Counted from the stretch's first letter, positions 26,277-34,823 are shown. The stretch: 39,289 bases of DNA from Metaruminococcus_A sp964607135 (GCA_964607135.1 CAZSIV010000022.1:1-39289), one strand, 5' to 3'. Numbers and translations: made by a program. The notes: a model not told the origin generated them from the letters alone.

Positions 26277-27368
26277 TTGAGTGAAAAAAAAGAGAAGATG
26301 CCAATTAAAAAGAAAGTCATTATCATTGTTTCGATTGTTTTGGCGTTTGTTTTGGTGCTGGCGGTTGTCGCTGTGGTGCTGATGAACAGCAAAGTTTTTC
26401 AAGGGGAGCAGGGGGAGCTTGAGTCTGGGATCAGCACAGCTGACGAAATCAAGGATGATGTTGTCAATTTCCTGATCTGCGGCATTGACGACGAAGAAGG
26501 CCGCGGCTTAGGGCAGCGGACGGATTTGATCCTCTATGTCAGCTATGATGTCGTCAAAGGAAAGGTCAGCGTCCTGCAAATTCCGCGCGACACCTACGTT
26601 GAAAACACCTCTACCAATAAAATCAACGCAATTTTTGGGCGAGAGGAAGGCGGAAAAATTCAGGGGCTTGCCAGTGAGATCAACCGTTTGTTCGCTCTGC
26701 CGATTGACCATTATGCCGTCATTAAGATGGATGGTTTTAAAGAATTGGTCGACGCAATGGGCGGCATTGAGATGAATGTCCCGTTTAATTTCGACTGGGG
26801 CGGCGGGCTCAGCTTGGAGAAGGGAAAGCAGGTTCTGGATGGAGCCCATGCGGAAATCATTGTCCGTCACCGCGGCGCCGAGGGCAGCTCCGACGGGAAT
26901 TACAGCCTGGGCGATATTTCGAGGCTTCAGGTACAGCGTCTGTTTATCGCTGCGGTTCTGGAGCAGTTGATGTCCCTTTCAAAAACGGATCTGTTGGGGA
27001 TGGCGCCGACGCTTCTGAAATATTTTTCCACCGATCTCACCCCTTCCGAACTGCTGAGCTTTATGGGGAAGGTCAATGAGTTATCGATGAACGATATGAC
27101 GATGTACCTCCTTCCCGGAGAAGGAATTCCTCCGCATTATGCAAACTACAGCGTCCATTTGGATGCTACGGCAGACCTGCTCAATAAGGCGTTCCGGCCC
27201 TACTCCGCTTCGGTTCCGGCTGAGGACCTCGAGTGTATCGAGATGTCAAACACTTCGTCATATCTTGACGACAACCACGGCGTGCTGGGGCAGATTGTAG
27301 GCGGAGACTCGGGGGCGAGCGACGACACTGCTTCGTCTTCTCCCGATTCTCAGAGCGCCGAGTCATAA
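26277..27368 (+). CDS. LCP (LytR-CpsA-Psr) family cell-wall transferase, copy 2
   Basis: A paralogue of the preceding gene, with the same layout: basic start, one membrane helix (about 12-36), LCP domain and a Ser/Asp-rich tail, in 363 residues. It shares CGIDDEEGRGLGQRTD without change (R81, D83) and has IPRDT (R104, D105), KINAIFG, HYAVIKMDGFKELVDAMGG and ISRLQVQR, so it should be active. It differs by a longer insert before ISRLQ (HRGAEGSSDGNYSLGD). Start is TTG 26277 after GGAGGTG. The pair probably arose by tandem duplication and may serve different polymers or conditions. Confidence 0.92.
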   Translation: MSEKKEKMPIKKKVIIIVSIVLAFVLVLAVVAVVLMNSKVFQGEQGELESGISTADEIKDDVVNFLICGIDDEEGRGLGQRTDLILYVSYDVVKGKVSVLQIPRDTYVENTSTNKINAIFGREEGGKIQGLASEINRLFALPIDHYAVIKMDGFKELVDAMGGIEMNVPFNFDWGGGLSLEKGKQVLDGAHAEIIVRHRGAEGSSDGNYSLGDISRLQVQRLFIAAVLEQLMSLSKTDLLGMAPTLLKYFSTDLTPSELLSFMGKVNELSMNDMTMYLLPGEGIPPHYANYSVHLDATADLLNKAFRPYSASVPAEDLECIEMSNTSSYLDDNHGVLGQIVGGDSGASDDTASSSPDSQSAES

Positions 27369-27393
27369 AACATGGATAGAAAGGATTTTGAGG

Positions 27394-27762
27394 TTGGATT
27401 CTTTAGAACTTTCAAAAAAAATCGTAAAGATACTGGACCGGAAAAAAGCGGATGACATCAGACTGCTAAAAATCCGCGACCTGACCATCTTGGCGGACTA
27501 TTTCGTAATTGCCGGGGCGACCTCCACCACACAGGTCAAAGCGCTGGTGGACGAGGTGGATTATCAGCTTTCTCAGATGGGATTGGAGCCTTCTTTTGTC
27601 GAAGGATATCATTCCAATAATTGGATCGTGCTGGATTACCATGATGTAATCGTCCACGTCTTTTTAAAGGATGCCAGGGAGTATTATGACCTGGAACGGA
27701 TGTGGGCGGATGCGGAAACCATAGATCTAGACAGTATTTTATCGGAGCAGGGGGAAATTTAG
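27394..27762 (+). CDS. rsfS: Ribosomal silencing factor RsfS
   Basis: RsfS (YbeB/Iojap) binds L14 on the 50S subunit and blocks subunit joining when nutrients are short. The 122 residues include DIRLLKIRDLTILADYFVIA, EGYHSNNWIVLDYHDVIVHVF and REYYDLERMWADA, which define the family. I prefer TTG 27394, 8 bases after GAAAGGA; a TTG at 27388 is only 2 bases from that SD. It is downstream of yqeK and the LCP genes and abuts leuS, the usual order in Clostridia. Confidence 0.94.
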   Translation: MDSLELSKKIVKILDRKKADDIRLLKIRDLTILADYFVIAGATSTTQVKALVDEVDYQLSQMGLEPSFVEGYHSNNWIVLDYHDVIVHVFLKDAREYYDLERMWADAETIDLDSILSEQGEI

Positions 27763-30162
27763 TTGAAGTACGATTTTTCACAGGTCGAGAAGAAATGGCA
27801 GAAAATCTGGCAGGACAAAAAGGTTTTTGCCGCGAAAAATGATTACACCCTGCCGAAGTATTACGCTTTGGTAGAGTTTCCGTATCCCTCGGGACAAGGG
27901 CTTCACGTCGGCCATCCCCGCTCCTATACGGCGCTCGACATCGTAGCGAGGAAACGCCGCCTTCAGGGGTATAATGTCCTTTATCCGATGGGGTGGGATG
28001 CCTTCGGGCTTCCGACCGAAAATTATGCGATCAAAAATAAAATCCATCCCGAAATCGTGACCAAGCAGAATGTGGCGCGGTTTAAGGAACAGCTCATGTC
28101 CCTGGGGCTCTCTTTCGATTGGGACCGGGAAGTTAATACCACAGACCCGGATTACTATAAATGGACGCAGTGGATCTTTTTGCAGCTTTTCAAAAGGGGC
28201 CTTGCTTACAAAAAAGAGATGTCGGTCAACTGGTGTACCTCCTGCAAAGTCGTGCTCGCCAATGAAGAGGTGGTCAACGGCGTCTGTGAACGCTGCGGCG
28301 GCGAGGTAGTTCATAAGGTAAAATCCCAGTGGATGCTCAAAATTACCGAATATGCCCAGCGTTTGATCGACGATTTGGAAGAGGTCGATTACATCGACCG
28401 GGTTAAGATTTCTCAAAAGAACTGGATCGGCCGCTCCACCGGCGCGGAGGTGGAGTTCGAGACGACGGCCGGGGATCTTCTCACCGTCTATACGACCCGG
28501 CCGGATACCCTTTACGGCGCGACCTATATGGTCATTTCGCCGGAGCATCCCGTCATAGAAAAGTGGGCGGATCGGATCGGCAATCTCGACGCTGTCCGCG
28601 AATATCAGGCGGTTTCCGCCAAGAAGTCGGATTTTGAACGGGCCGAGATCGTCAAAGAAAAAACCGGCGTCCGGCTGGAAGGCGTCCGCGCGATCAACCC
28701 TGTAAATGGGAAAGAAATCCCGATTTTTATCTCCGATTATGTCTTGATGAGCTATGGAACCGGCGCGATTATGGCGGTTCCGGCACACGATACCCGCGAC
28801 TACGATTTCGCGAAGGCTTTCGACCTTCCGATCATCGAAGTGGTGGCCGGCGGCGATGTTTCCAAAGAGGCGTTTACCGACTGTGCGACCGGAACAATGG
28901 TCAATTCTGGGATTTTAGACGGTCTTTCAGTCGAAGAAGCAAAGAAAAAGATCATCGAGTGGCTGGAAGCGCATCACAAAGGCCGTCCGAAGGTCAATTA
29001 TAAGCTTCGCGACTGGGTCTTTTCCCGTCAGCGCTTCTGGGGAGAACCGATCCCAATCGTTTATTGTGAAAAATGCGGTTATGTGCCGCTTCCGGAAAGC
29101 GAGCTCCCGCTCCGTTTACCGGAAGTAGAGTCCTTTGAGCCGACCGATGATGGGGAATCCCCGCTTTCAAAGATGGAAAGCTTTGTCAATACGGTCTGCC
29201 CGCATTGCGGCGGCCCTGCCAAGAGGGAGACCGATACCATGCCGCAGTGGGCTGGTTCTTCCTGGTATTTCCTGCGTTACTGCGACCCGCATAATCCGGA
29301 CGCTCTGGCTTCTAAAGAAGCGCTCGATTACTGGCTCCCTGTCGACTGGTATAACGGCGGGATGGAACATACCACCCTCCATCTGCTTTATTCCAGGTTT
29401 TGGCATAAGTTCCTCTACGATATCGGCGTCGTCAGTACCAAAGAGCCTTATGCCAAGCGGACCAGCCATGGAATGATCCTCGGCGAAAACGGTGAAAAGA
29501 TGAGCAAATCCCGCGGCAACGTGGTTAATCCTGATGAGATTGTCCGCGAATACGGTGCGGATACCATGCGCTTGTATGAGATGTTCATCGGCGATTTTGA
29601 AAAGAGCGCGCCCTGGAGTTCCGCCAGCATCAAAGGCTGCAAACGCTTCCTCGACCGGATCTGGGCGCTTCAGGATTGTGTGACAGACGGGGAGGAGTAC
29701 CGCGATGAACTCCGTGCGGCGATGCACAAAACGATCAAAAAAGTGACGGAGGATATCGAAAACCTCAAGTTCAACACTGCAATTGCGGCGATGATGGCCC
29801 TGCTCAATCAGATTGCCGCGGCCGGTTCGGTCAACAAACGCGAATTTAAGGATTTTCTCATCCTTCTCAACCCATTTGCGCCACATATTTCCGAGGAACT
29901 GTTTGAAAAAATGGGGTTCGGCGGGATGGTCACAGAAAATTCGTGGCCCGAATACGACGAGTCGGAATGTGTGGATGATACCATCGAGCTTGTGGTACAG
30001 GTCAACGGAAAGCTGCGCGGCAAGATCACGGTGTCTGCGGATGTCTCTAAAGACGAAGCGATTACAGCCGCAAAGAGTGAAGTAGCTGCTGTACTGGAAG
30101 GAAAAGGGATCGTAAAGGAAATTTTCGTTCCCGGGAAGCTAGTTAATCTCGTCGTCAAATAA
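27763..30162 (+). CDS. leuS: Leucyl-tRNA synthetase
   Basis: The enzyme charges tRNA-Leu. In 799 residues it has the class I HIGH-type motif HVGH (48-51) and KMSKS (579-583), a CP1 editing domain with TVYTTRPDTLYGATY, and a C-terminal anticodon-binding part ending in VKEIFVPGKLVNLVVK. Two Cys pairs (CTSC, CERC) form the bacterial zinc-binding insert. Start is TTG 27763, immediately after the rsfS stop, with AGGGGG upstream inside rsfS. There is no T-box leader before it, so it depends on upstream transcription. Confidence 0.97.
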   Translation: MKYDFSQVEKKWQKIWQDKKVFAAKNDYTLPKYYALVEFPYPSGQGLHVGHPRSYTALDIVARKRRLQGYNVLYPMGWDAFGLPTENYAIKNKIHPEIVTKQNVARFKEQLMSLGLSFDWDREVNTTDPDYYKWTQWIFLQLFKRGLAYKKEMSVNWCTSCKVVLANEEVVNGVCERCGGEVVHKVKSQWMLKITEYAQRLIDDLEEVDYIDRVKISQKNWIGRSTGAEVEFETTAGDLLTVYTTRPDTLYGATYMVISPEHPVIEKWADRIGNLDAVREYQAVSAKKSDFERAEIVKEKTGVRLEGVRAINPVNGKEIPIFISDYVLMSYGTGAIMAVPAHDTRDYDFAKAFDLPIIEVVAGGDVSKEAFTDCATGTMVNSGILDGLSVEEAKKKIIEWLEAHHKGRPKVNYKLRDWVFSRQRFWGEPIPIVYCEKCGYVPLPESELPLRLPEVESFEPTDDGESPLSKMESFVNTVCPHCGGPAKRETDTMPQWAGSSWYFLRYCDPHNPDALASKEALDYWLPVDWYNGGMEHTTLHLLYSRFWHKFLYDIGVVSTKEPYAKRTSHGMILGENGEKMSKSRGNVVNPDEIVREYGADTMRLYEMFIGDFEKSAPWSSASIKGCKRFLDRIWALQDCVTDGEEYRDELRAAMHKTIKKVTEDIENLKFNTAIAAMMALLNQIAAAGSVNKREFKDFLILLNPFAPHISEELFEKMGFGGMVTENSWPEYDESECVDDTIELVVQVNGKLRGKITVSADVSKDEAITAAKSEVAAVLEGKGIVKEIFVPGKLVNLVVK

Positions 30163-30190
30163 TGTTCAAGTTTTCGATTTATTTTAGGGC

Positions 30191-30220
30191 TTGACAGACA
30201 GCGGTTCGGCATAGTATAAT
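30191..30220 (+). promoter_or_regulatory. Promoter of rpsU
   Basis: TTGACA (30191-30196), 18 bases, TATAAT (30215-30220). It begins 28 bases after the leuS stop. The leader of roughly 50 bases contains the short hairpin CCTCTGCC/GGGCAAAGG. Confidence 0.8.
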
Positions 30221-30274
30221 TAGTTTACAGTTTTGTTTTAAACCTCTGCCTTTGGGGCAAAGGGAGGGAATAGA

Positions 30275-30451
30275 GTGTCAGAAATCAGAGTAAAAGATAA
30301 CGAGTCTTTGGACAGCGCTTTGAGGAGATTTAAAAGATCTTGTGCAAAATCGGGCGTTTTGGCTGAGGTTCGGAAGAGAGAGCATTATGAGAAGCCCTCT
30401 GTAAAGCGTAAGAAAAAATCAGAGGCGGCACGTAAGCGTAAGTTCAAATAA
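30275..30451 (+). CDS. rpsU: 30S ribosomal protein S21
   Basis: A 58-residue basic protein, MSEIRVKDNESLDSALRRFKR at its start and KRKKKSEAARKRKFK at its end, matching S21 of Bacillota in length and sequence. S21 sits on the 30S platform near the anti-SD and helps initiation. It is shorter than common ORF length cut-offs. Start is GTG 30275 after GGGAGGG. It has its own promoter and terminator, so it is a single-gene unit. Confidence 0.95.
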   Translation: MSEIRVKDNESLDSALRRFKRSCAKSGVLAEVRKREHYEKPSVKRKKKSEAARKRKFK

Positions 30452-30477
30452 GAACTTTAGTTACTTAACGTTACAGG

Positions 30478-30506
30478 AAAGCGGGCGCGATGGTGCTCGC
30501 TTTTTT
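30478..30506 (+). terminator. Terminator of rpsU
   Basis: AAAGCGGGC pairs with GCTCGCTTT around an 8-base loop, followed by TTTTTT. Confidence 0.88.
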
Positions 30507-30533
30507 GTTTCACTGTGAGGCAGGAGGAACGCG

Positions 30534-31034
30534 ATGTCGATTTTTATGCCGGATTACCTGCTGCATTCCGTTTTGGATGTAACGCCTGATTTTTTAGCCG
30601 GACTGCATTGTTCCGCCGTTTTGCTGGATGTTGACAACACATTGGCTGTCTATGGAAAGCCGGAACCCGCCGCGGGAATCCTCGAATGGATTCAGATGCT
30701 GAGACAGGCGGGCATTTCAATGATTATTGTGTCCAATAATACGAGGGAACGGGTCGCTCCCTTTGCGGAGAAGCTGGGGCTTGATTTCGTCTGTTGGAGC
30801 TGCAAGCCGCTCGGGTTTGGCATCCGCAGGGCGTGCAGACGCTTGAATGTGCCGCGAAAAAAAGCGGTGATGATTGGGGATCAAATTCTAACGGATGTAG
30901 TTGGCGGAAAACTCCAGCGGATGATAACGGTTCTGGTCGAGCCGTATGAAATGGAGACGACGGCGTTTTTTAAGTTTAAACGAAGATGGGAACGCAAATA
31001 TCGGGAGCGCTTTCAGGCGCGGGAGGATCTGTAA
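30534..31034 (+). CDS. yqeG: HAD-family phosphatase YqeG
   Basis: A 166-residue haloacid-dehalogenase phosphatase of the YqeG/subfamily IIIA type. The nucleophile motif DVDNT is at residues 32-36 and the late metal motif GDQILTDVVGG follows near residue 118. A relative in other bacteria is a phosphatidylglycerophosphate phosphatase (Pgp/GEP4-like), so a role in phospholipid synthesis is possible. AGGAGG precedes the ATG. In Bacillus yqeG heads the cluster yqeH-aroD-yhbY-nadD; here that cluster is split and yqeG lies 6.5 kb away from nadD. It abuts the next gene by 2 bases. Confidence 0.88.
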   Translation: MSIFMPDYLLHSVLDVTPDFLAGLHCSAVLLDVDNTLAVYGKPEPAAGILEWIQMLRQAGISMIIVSNNTRERVAPFAEKLGLDFVCWSCKPLGFGIRRACRRLNVPRKKAVMIGDQILTDVVGGKLQRMITVLVEPYEMETTAFFKFKRRWERKYRERFQAREDL

Positions 31035-31036
31035 AC

Positions 31037-31897
31037 ATGAGCGCATTTTTTGGGCCGGCTGGAAATTCTCAGAGTTTTACTGAAATGGGGTTCAAACGAA
31101 ACGACCAGGTGCCGGAATATCTCGAGCGGTTTGGGCTCAACGCATATGAATACCAATGCGGGCATGGGGTGCGGGTCAACCCGCAGACCGCTGCAAAGCT
31201 CAAAGAAAACGCTGAAGCAAAGGGAATTCGCCTCTCCCTGCATTCTCCGTACTATATCTCCCTTTCCAGTGCGGAGGAGGAAAAGAGGGACAACAGCATA
31301 AATTATGTCCTTCAAAGCGCACAGGCGGCAAAGATGATCGGAGCAAGCCGTGTGGTTGTCCACTCCGGTTCCTGCGGAAAGATGACCCGCGAAAAGGCGC
31401 TTGCGCTTGCAAAGGATACGGTGCGCCGATGCTTGAAGGCAATGGATGAAGAGGGCCTGGGCGATATCGTTTTCTGCCCCGAAACGATGGGGAAGATCAA
31501 CCAGCTCGGCAATTTGGATGAAGTATTGTCCCTCTGCCAGCTGGATGAGCGTTTGATTCCGTGCATCGATTTCGGCCATCTCAACGCCCGCACATTGGGG
31601 CAGGTCAATTCACGGGAAAGCTTCCTCGAAATTCTGGATGCGGTTGAAAATCGGCTTGGAACCGACCGGCTCAAACAGTTCCATTCTCATTTCAGTAAGA
31701 TCGAATACACGGACAACGGCGGTGAAAAGCGCCATCTGACCTTTGACGATGCGGTTTACGGCCCGGAATTTGAGCCGCTGGCCGAGCTCATTGCAAAGAA
31801 AAACCTTTCACCGGTCTTCATCTGCGAATCGGCGGGAACGCAGGCGGAGGATGCGCAGGCAATGATGGAGATGTATCGAAAATATCTTGCAGACTGA
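31037..31897 (+). CDS. Endonuclease IV-like TIM-barrel protein
   Basis: A 286-residue protein of the AP endonuclease 2/xylose isomerase-like superfamily. Comparing with endonuclease IV from memory, most metal ligands are present: H69, H109, E149, D178, H181, H216 or H218, H233 and E264. The conserved DRH motif reads KRH here (K231-H233), so one aspartate ligand appears replaced. It may therefore be an abasic-site nuclease with altered metal binding or a related enzyme with another substrate. ATG 31037 has GGGAGGATC upstream; a longer in-frame start at 30986 would lie inside yqeG. It is closely linked to yqeG and aroQ. Confidence 0.8.
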   Translation: MSAFFGPAGNSQSFTEMGFKRNDQVPEYLERFGLNAYEYQCGHGVRVNPQTAAKLKENAEAKGIRLSLHSPYYISLSSAEEEKRDNSINYVLQSAQAAKMIGASRVVVHSGSCGKMTREKALALAKDTVRRCLKAMDEEGLGDIVFCPETMGKINQLGNLDEVLSLCQLDERLIPCIDFGHLNARTLGQVNSRESFLEILDAVENRLGTDRLKQFHSHFSKIEYTDNGGEKRHLTFDDAVYGPEFEPLAELIAKKNLSPVFICESAGTQAEDAQAMMEMYRKYLAD

Positions 31898-31912
31898 GGG
31901 AGGAGAAGGACA

Positions 31913-32347
31913 GTGAGAAAAAAAGTAATTGTGATCCATGGGCCGAATATCAATATGACAGGGGAACGTGAAACCAACATATACGGAAAAGAAACCTTGG
32001 CGGATATCAATAAGCTGATCGTTTCCCACGCAAATGAGCTGGGGATGGATTGTGAAACCTTTCAGTCCAATCACGAGGGCGCCATTATCGACAAAATCCA
32101 TGAAATCCGCAGTGAATGCGACGGTGTAGTCATCAATGCAGGCGCGTATACCCATTACAGCTATGCCATCCGAGATGCGATTGCGCTGTTGAAAATTCCC
32201 TGCATTGAGGTGCATCTTTCCAATATCCATGGACGTGAGGAGTTCCGGCATCATTCCGTAATCGCCCCAGTCTGTGTCGGACAGATCGCTGGGTTCGGCA
32301 AGTACAGTTATCTTCTGGCGCTGGACGGCTTAAAGCCGCTCCTGTGA
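31913..32347 (+). CDS. aroQ: Type II 3-dehydroquinate dehydratase
   Basis: AroQ dehydrates 3-dehydroquinate in the shikimate pathway. The 144 residues include the type II signature GPNINMTGERETNIYG with catalytic tyrosine Y24, QSNHEGAIIDKI, INAGAYTHYSYAIRDA and EVHLSNIHGREEFRHHS with catalytic histidine. The usual GPNLNLLG appears as GPNINMTG, a mild variant. Start is GTG 31913 after GGAGGAGAAGG. No other aro gene is in the window. Confidence 0.95.
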   Translation: MRKKVIVIHGPNINMTGERETNIYGKETLADINKLIVSHANELGMDCETFQSNHEGAIIDKIHEIRSECDGVVINAGAYTHYSYAIRDAIALLKIPCIEVHLSNIHGREEFRHHSVIAPVCVGQIAGFGKYSYLLALDGLKPLL

Positions 32348-32363
32348 GAAAGGCGGGGATCGT

Positions 32364-33443
32364 ATGTGGGATTGCAGGGAACAGCTTCAAAAAGCGGCCG
32401 CTTTGATTCCGGAGCATGTGGATGCGGTGCTGATAACCTCCGGTGTCAGCCGCCAGTATTTGCTGCATTTTCCGTCGACGGCAGGACTTATGCTGCTGAC
32501 CCGGGAGAATGCGGTTTTTCTGGCCGATTCCCGGTATAAAGAAAAGGCTGACCGAACCTTTTCCGGCTGCGAGACCGTTTTGCTCACCTCGGCTGCAAGG
32601 CAGTTGAGCGCTTACTTTAAACAGTGGAACATTAAAACGCTGGCGGTGGAAAGCTCTTATATGACGCTGCGGGAGCACTCCCGTTATCAAAAGCTCTTTC
32701 CGGGGATTACGATCCTTGGCTCTGATGAATTCGACAGCGGCATGTTAAAGCTGAGAAGTGTCAAGACGCAGGACGAAATCCGCCGGATGAAGGCGGCGCA
32801 GGAGATCACCGACGCTGTATTCGAAAAAATCTGCGGTGTGATCGCGCCGGGCATCACGGAAAAGGAGATTGCCGCCCGGATGGAATATGAGATGAAGCTG
32901 TTGGGCGCCGACGGCCTTGCGTTTGATACGATTGTCGTATCCGGTAAAAACTCCTCTATGCCGCACGGCACGCCGTCGGAAAAAAAGGTGGCATCGGGCG
33001 ACTTGATTACGATGGATTTCGGTGCAGCTTTGGACGGATACATGAGCGATATGACCCGCACAGTAGCGATCGGAACTGTCGGGGAAGAGGAAAGAAAAGT
33101 CTACGAGACCGTTTTGGAGGCGCAGAAACGGGCGTTTGAACAGATCCGCCCCGGCGCGGTCTGCGCAGACGTCGACCGGGCGGCGCGGGACTATATCGCC
33201 GAAGCGGGATATGACGGCTGTTTCGGGCACGGCTTGGGGCACAGCCTCGGAATCGAGATTCACGAAACTCCTTCCTACAGTTCGAGTGACCGCACGGTTC
33301 TCGAGCCGGGGATGGTTCTCTCTGTTGAACCGGGAATTTATCTGCCGGGAAAGTTCGGCGTGAGGATCGAGGATGTAGCGGCCATCGAAGAGGGCGGATT
33401 CGAAAATCTGACGAAAAGTCCAAAAGAGCTTTTGATCCTGTAA
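32364..33443 (+). CDS. M24-family aminopeptidase (Xaa-Pro type)
   Basis: A metallopeptidase that releases N-terminal residues ahead of proline. It has a creatinase-like N-domain (about 1-130) and an M24 pita-bread domain. The five metal ligands are recognisable: two Asp in TMDFGAALDGYMSDMTR, His in GHGLGHSLGIEIHE, Glu in SVEPGIYLPG and Glu in GVRIEDV. Its 359 residues match PepP/YqhT-type enzymes, which sit just upstream of efp in many Bacillota, as here. AAGGCGGGG precedes the ATG. Confidence 0.93.
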   Translation: MWDCREQLQKAAALIPEHVDAVLITSGVSRQYLLHFPSTAGLMLLTRENAVFLADSRYKEKADRTFSGCETVLLTSAARQLSAYFKQWNIKTLAVESSYMTLREHSRYQKLFPGITILGSDEFDSGMLKLRSVKTQDEIRRMKAAQEITDAVFEKICGVIAPGITEKEIAARMEYEMKLLGADGLAFDTIVVSGKNSSMPHGTPSEKKVASGDLITMDFGAALDGYMSDMTRTVAIGTVGEEERKVYETVLEAQKRAFEQIRPGAVCADVDRAARDYIAEAGYDGCFGHGLGHSLGIEIHETPSYSSSDRTVLEPGMVLSVEPGIYLPGKFGVRIEDVAAIEEGGFENLTKSPKELLIL

Positions 33444-33507
33444 GTTCAGCCGAAACGGCGGTTTGATACGCTTTGCTAAAAAATGATCGGCGGGACTGAT
33501 TTCCCAC

Positions 33508-33536
33508 TTGTAATTATCGGCATTTTAGTATAAAAT
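33508..33536 (+). promoter_or_regulatory. Possible efp promoter
   Basis: TTGTAA (33508-33513), 17 bases, TAAAAT (33531-33536), about 38 bases before the efp start. Both boxes differ from consensus; efp may also be read through from the M24 gene because no terminator is seen between them. Confidence 0.5.
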
Positions 33537-33573
33537 AGGAACATAAGAAATGAAAGATGACGGAGGTTAATTT

Positions 33574-34131
33574 ATGATATCAGCAGGTGAATTCAGAAAT
33601 GGCATTACTTTTGACATGGACGGAAATGTTTACCAGGTCATTGAGTTTCAGCATGTAAAGCCGGGGAAGGGCGCGGCGTTCGTCCGCACCAAGATCAAAA
33701 ACGTAATTTCTGGGGCTGTAACCGAAAGGACGTTTAACCCGACTGAGAAATTTGAAAATGCTTTCGTTGAGAGAAAAGAGATGGAGTATTCTTACAGCGA
33801 CGGCAATTTGTATTATTTTATGGATCTTGAAACCTATGAGCAGGTTCCGATCGACGAGTCGAAACTGGGGGATGCGTTCCGCTTTGTCAAGGAGAACATG
33901 ACCTGCAAGGTTCTTTCTTACAAGGGCAATGTTTTTGGAATCGAGCCGCCGAATTTCGTAGAGCTCGAGGTCACAGAAACCGACCCGGGATTCAAGGGCG
34001 ATACTGCAACCAATGCAACGAAACCCGCAGTGGTAGAGACCGGTGCTGAAATCCGCGTTCCGCTTTTTATCGATCAGGGCGACCGCGTTCGGATCGACAC
34101 CAGGACCGGCGAATATATGGAGCGCGCATAA
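33574..34131 (+). CDS. efp: Elongation factor P
   Basis: EF-P rescues ribosomes stalled at polyproline. The 185 residues have the three-domain form; the modified lysine of the KPGKG loop is K32. The modification enzyme is not in this window (EpmA/EpmB are not seen), and Clostridia use diverse or no known systems. GGAGGTT precedes the ATG. It follows the M24 peptidase gene as in Bacillus. Confidence 0.97.
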   Translation: MISAGEFRNGITFDMDGNVYQVIEFQHVKPGKGAAFVRTKIKNVISGAVTERTFNPTEKFENAFVERKEMEYSYSDGNLYYFMDLETYEQVPIDESKLGDAFRFVKENMTCKVLSYKGNVFGIEPPNFVELEVTETDPGFKGDTATNATKPAVVETGAEIRVPLFIDQGDRVRIDTRTGEYMERA

Positions 34132-34193
34132 ATTTTTCGGGTTTTGACGATACTCCGCCTGGAAAGTAAAATTGAGCTTAAGGAGGCAGTTTC

Positions 34194-34637
34194 ATGAATA
34201 TTGCTGAAAAGGTCGCTTATCTGCGTGGATTGTTGAAAGGCTTGTCTTTTGACGAAGACTCCAAAGAGGCAAAAGTTTTTGATGCAATTATTGATGCTCT
34301 CGACGAAATTGCTATGGCGGTTACCGATTTGGAAGAAAATCAGGGTGAGCTCGAGGAGCTGGTGTCTATCATAGACGAGGATCTCGGCGAGCTGGAAGAC
34401 GATTACTATGACCTGGACGAAGAGGAGGCTGAGGGCGACGGCTTCGAAGAAGAATATTATGAAGTAGTCTGCCCAACCTGCGGCGATACCATTTGTTTGG
34501 ACGAAGAGATGCTCGACGAAGGGGAGATGGCCTGTCCGAACTGCGGCGAACACTTGGAGTTTGACTTAGACGACGTCGATTGCGATTGTGGCTGCGAGCA
34601 TGATCATGACGGCTGCGATTGCGGCTGCAAAGAATAA
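34194..34637 (+). CDS. CD1247-like acidic zinc-ribbon protein
   Basis: A 147-residue, very acidic protein resembling the Clostridia family named after C. difficile CD1247. Residues 1-50 form a helical N-domain (MNIAEKVAYLRGLLKGL). A Glu/Asp-rich stretch (about 49-90) leads to a zinc ribbon of two CXXC pairs (C93/C96, C114/C117). The tail is unusual: six cysteines and two histidines in 16 residues (C130, C132, C134, H136, H138, C141, C143, C145), suited to bind additional metal. Function is unknown. AAGGAGG precedes the ATG. Its place after efp is common in Clostridia. Confidence 0.82.
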   Translation: MNIAEKVAYLRGLLKGLSFDEDSKEAKVFDAIIDALDEIAMAVTDLEENQGELEELVSIIDEDLGELEDDYYDLDEEEAEGDGFEEEYYEVVCPTCGDTICLDEEMLDEGEMACPNCGEHLEFDLDDVDCDCGCEHDHDGCDCGCKE

Positions 34638-34679
34638 TTCCCGGTTTGATTTCATATCCTTTGTATAATTTAATAGTTG

Positions 34680-34806
34680 TCTGTTTCGGGGCGGAGTGCA
34701 ATTCTCCACCGGTGGTAATGAGCGAACAACTCTAGTCCACGCGCTGTAAAAGGCCGATCTGGTGCGATTCCAGAACCGACGGTATAGTCCGGATGAAAGA
34801 AACGGA
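34680..34806 (+). promoter_or_regulatory. FMN riboswitch (RFN element)
   Basis: The closing stem TCTGTTTC (34680-34687) / GAAACGGA (34799-34806) and the conserved blocks GGGGCGGAGTGCAATTCTCC, ACCGGTGGTAAT, AGTCCACGCG, GATCTGGTGCGATTCCAGA and ACCGACGGTATAGTCCGGAT define the FMN aptamer. A TATAAT at 34664-34669 probably starts it. With the terminator downstream, FMN binding should switch off ribU. Confidence 0.96.
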
Positions 34807-34823
34807 AACACCTTTGTTTTCGC

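Noticed and set aside
27763..27800. T-box leader for leuS
   Set aside because: leuS starts on the base after the rsfS stop; there is no leader to hold a T-box.
33444..33573. Terminator between the M24 peptidase gene and efp
   Set aside because: Only a 4-bp GCCG/CGGC stem without a T-run is seen, too weak to call.
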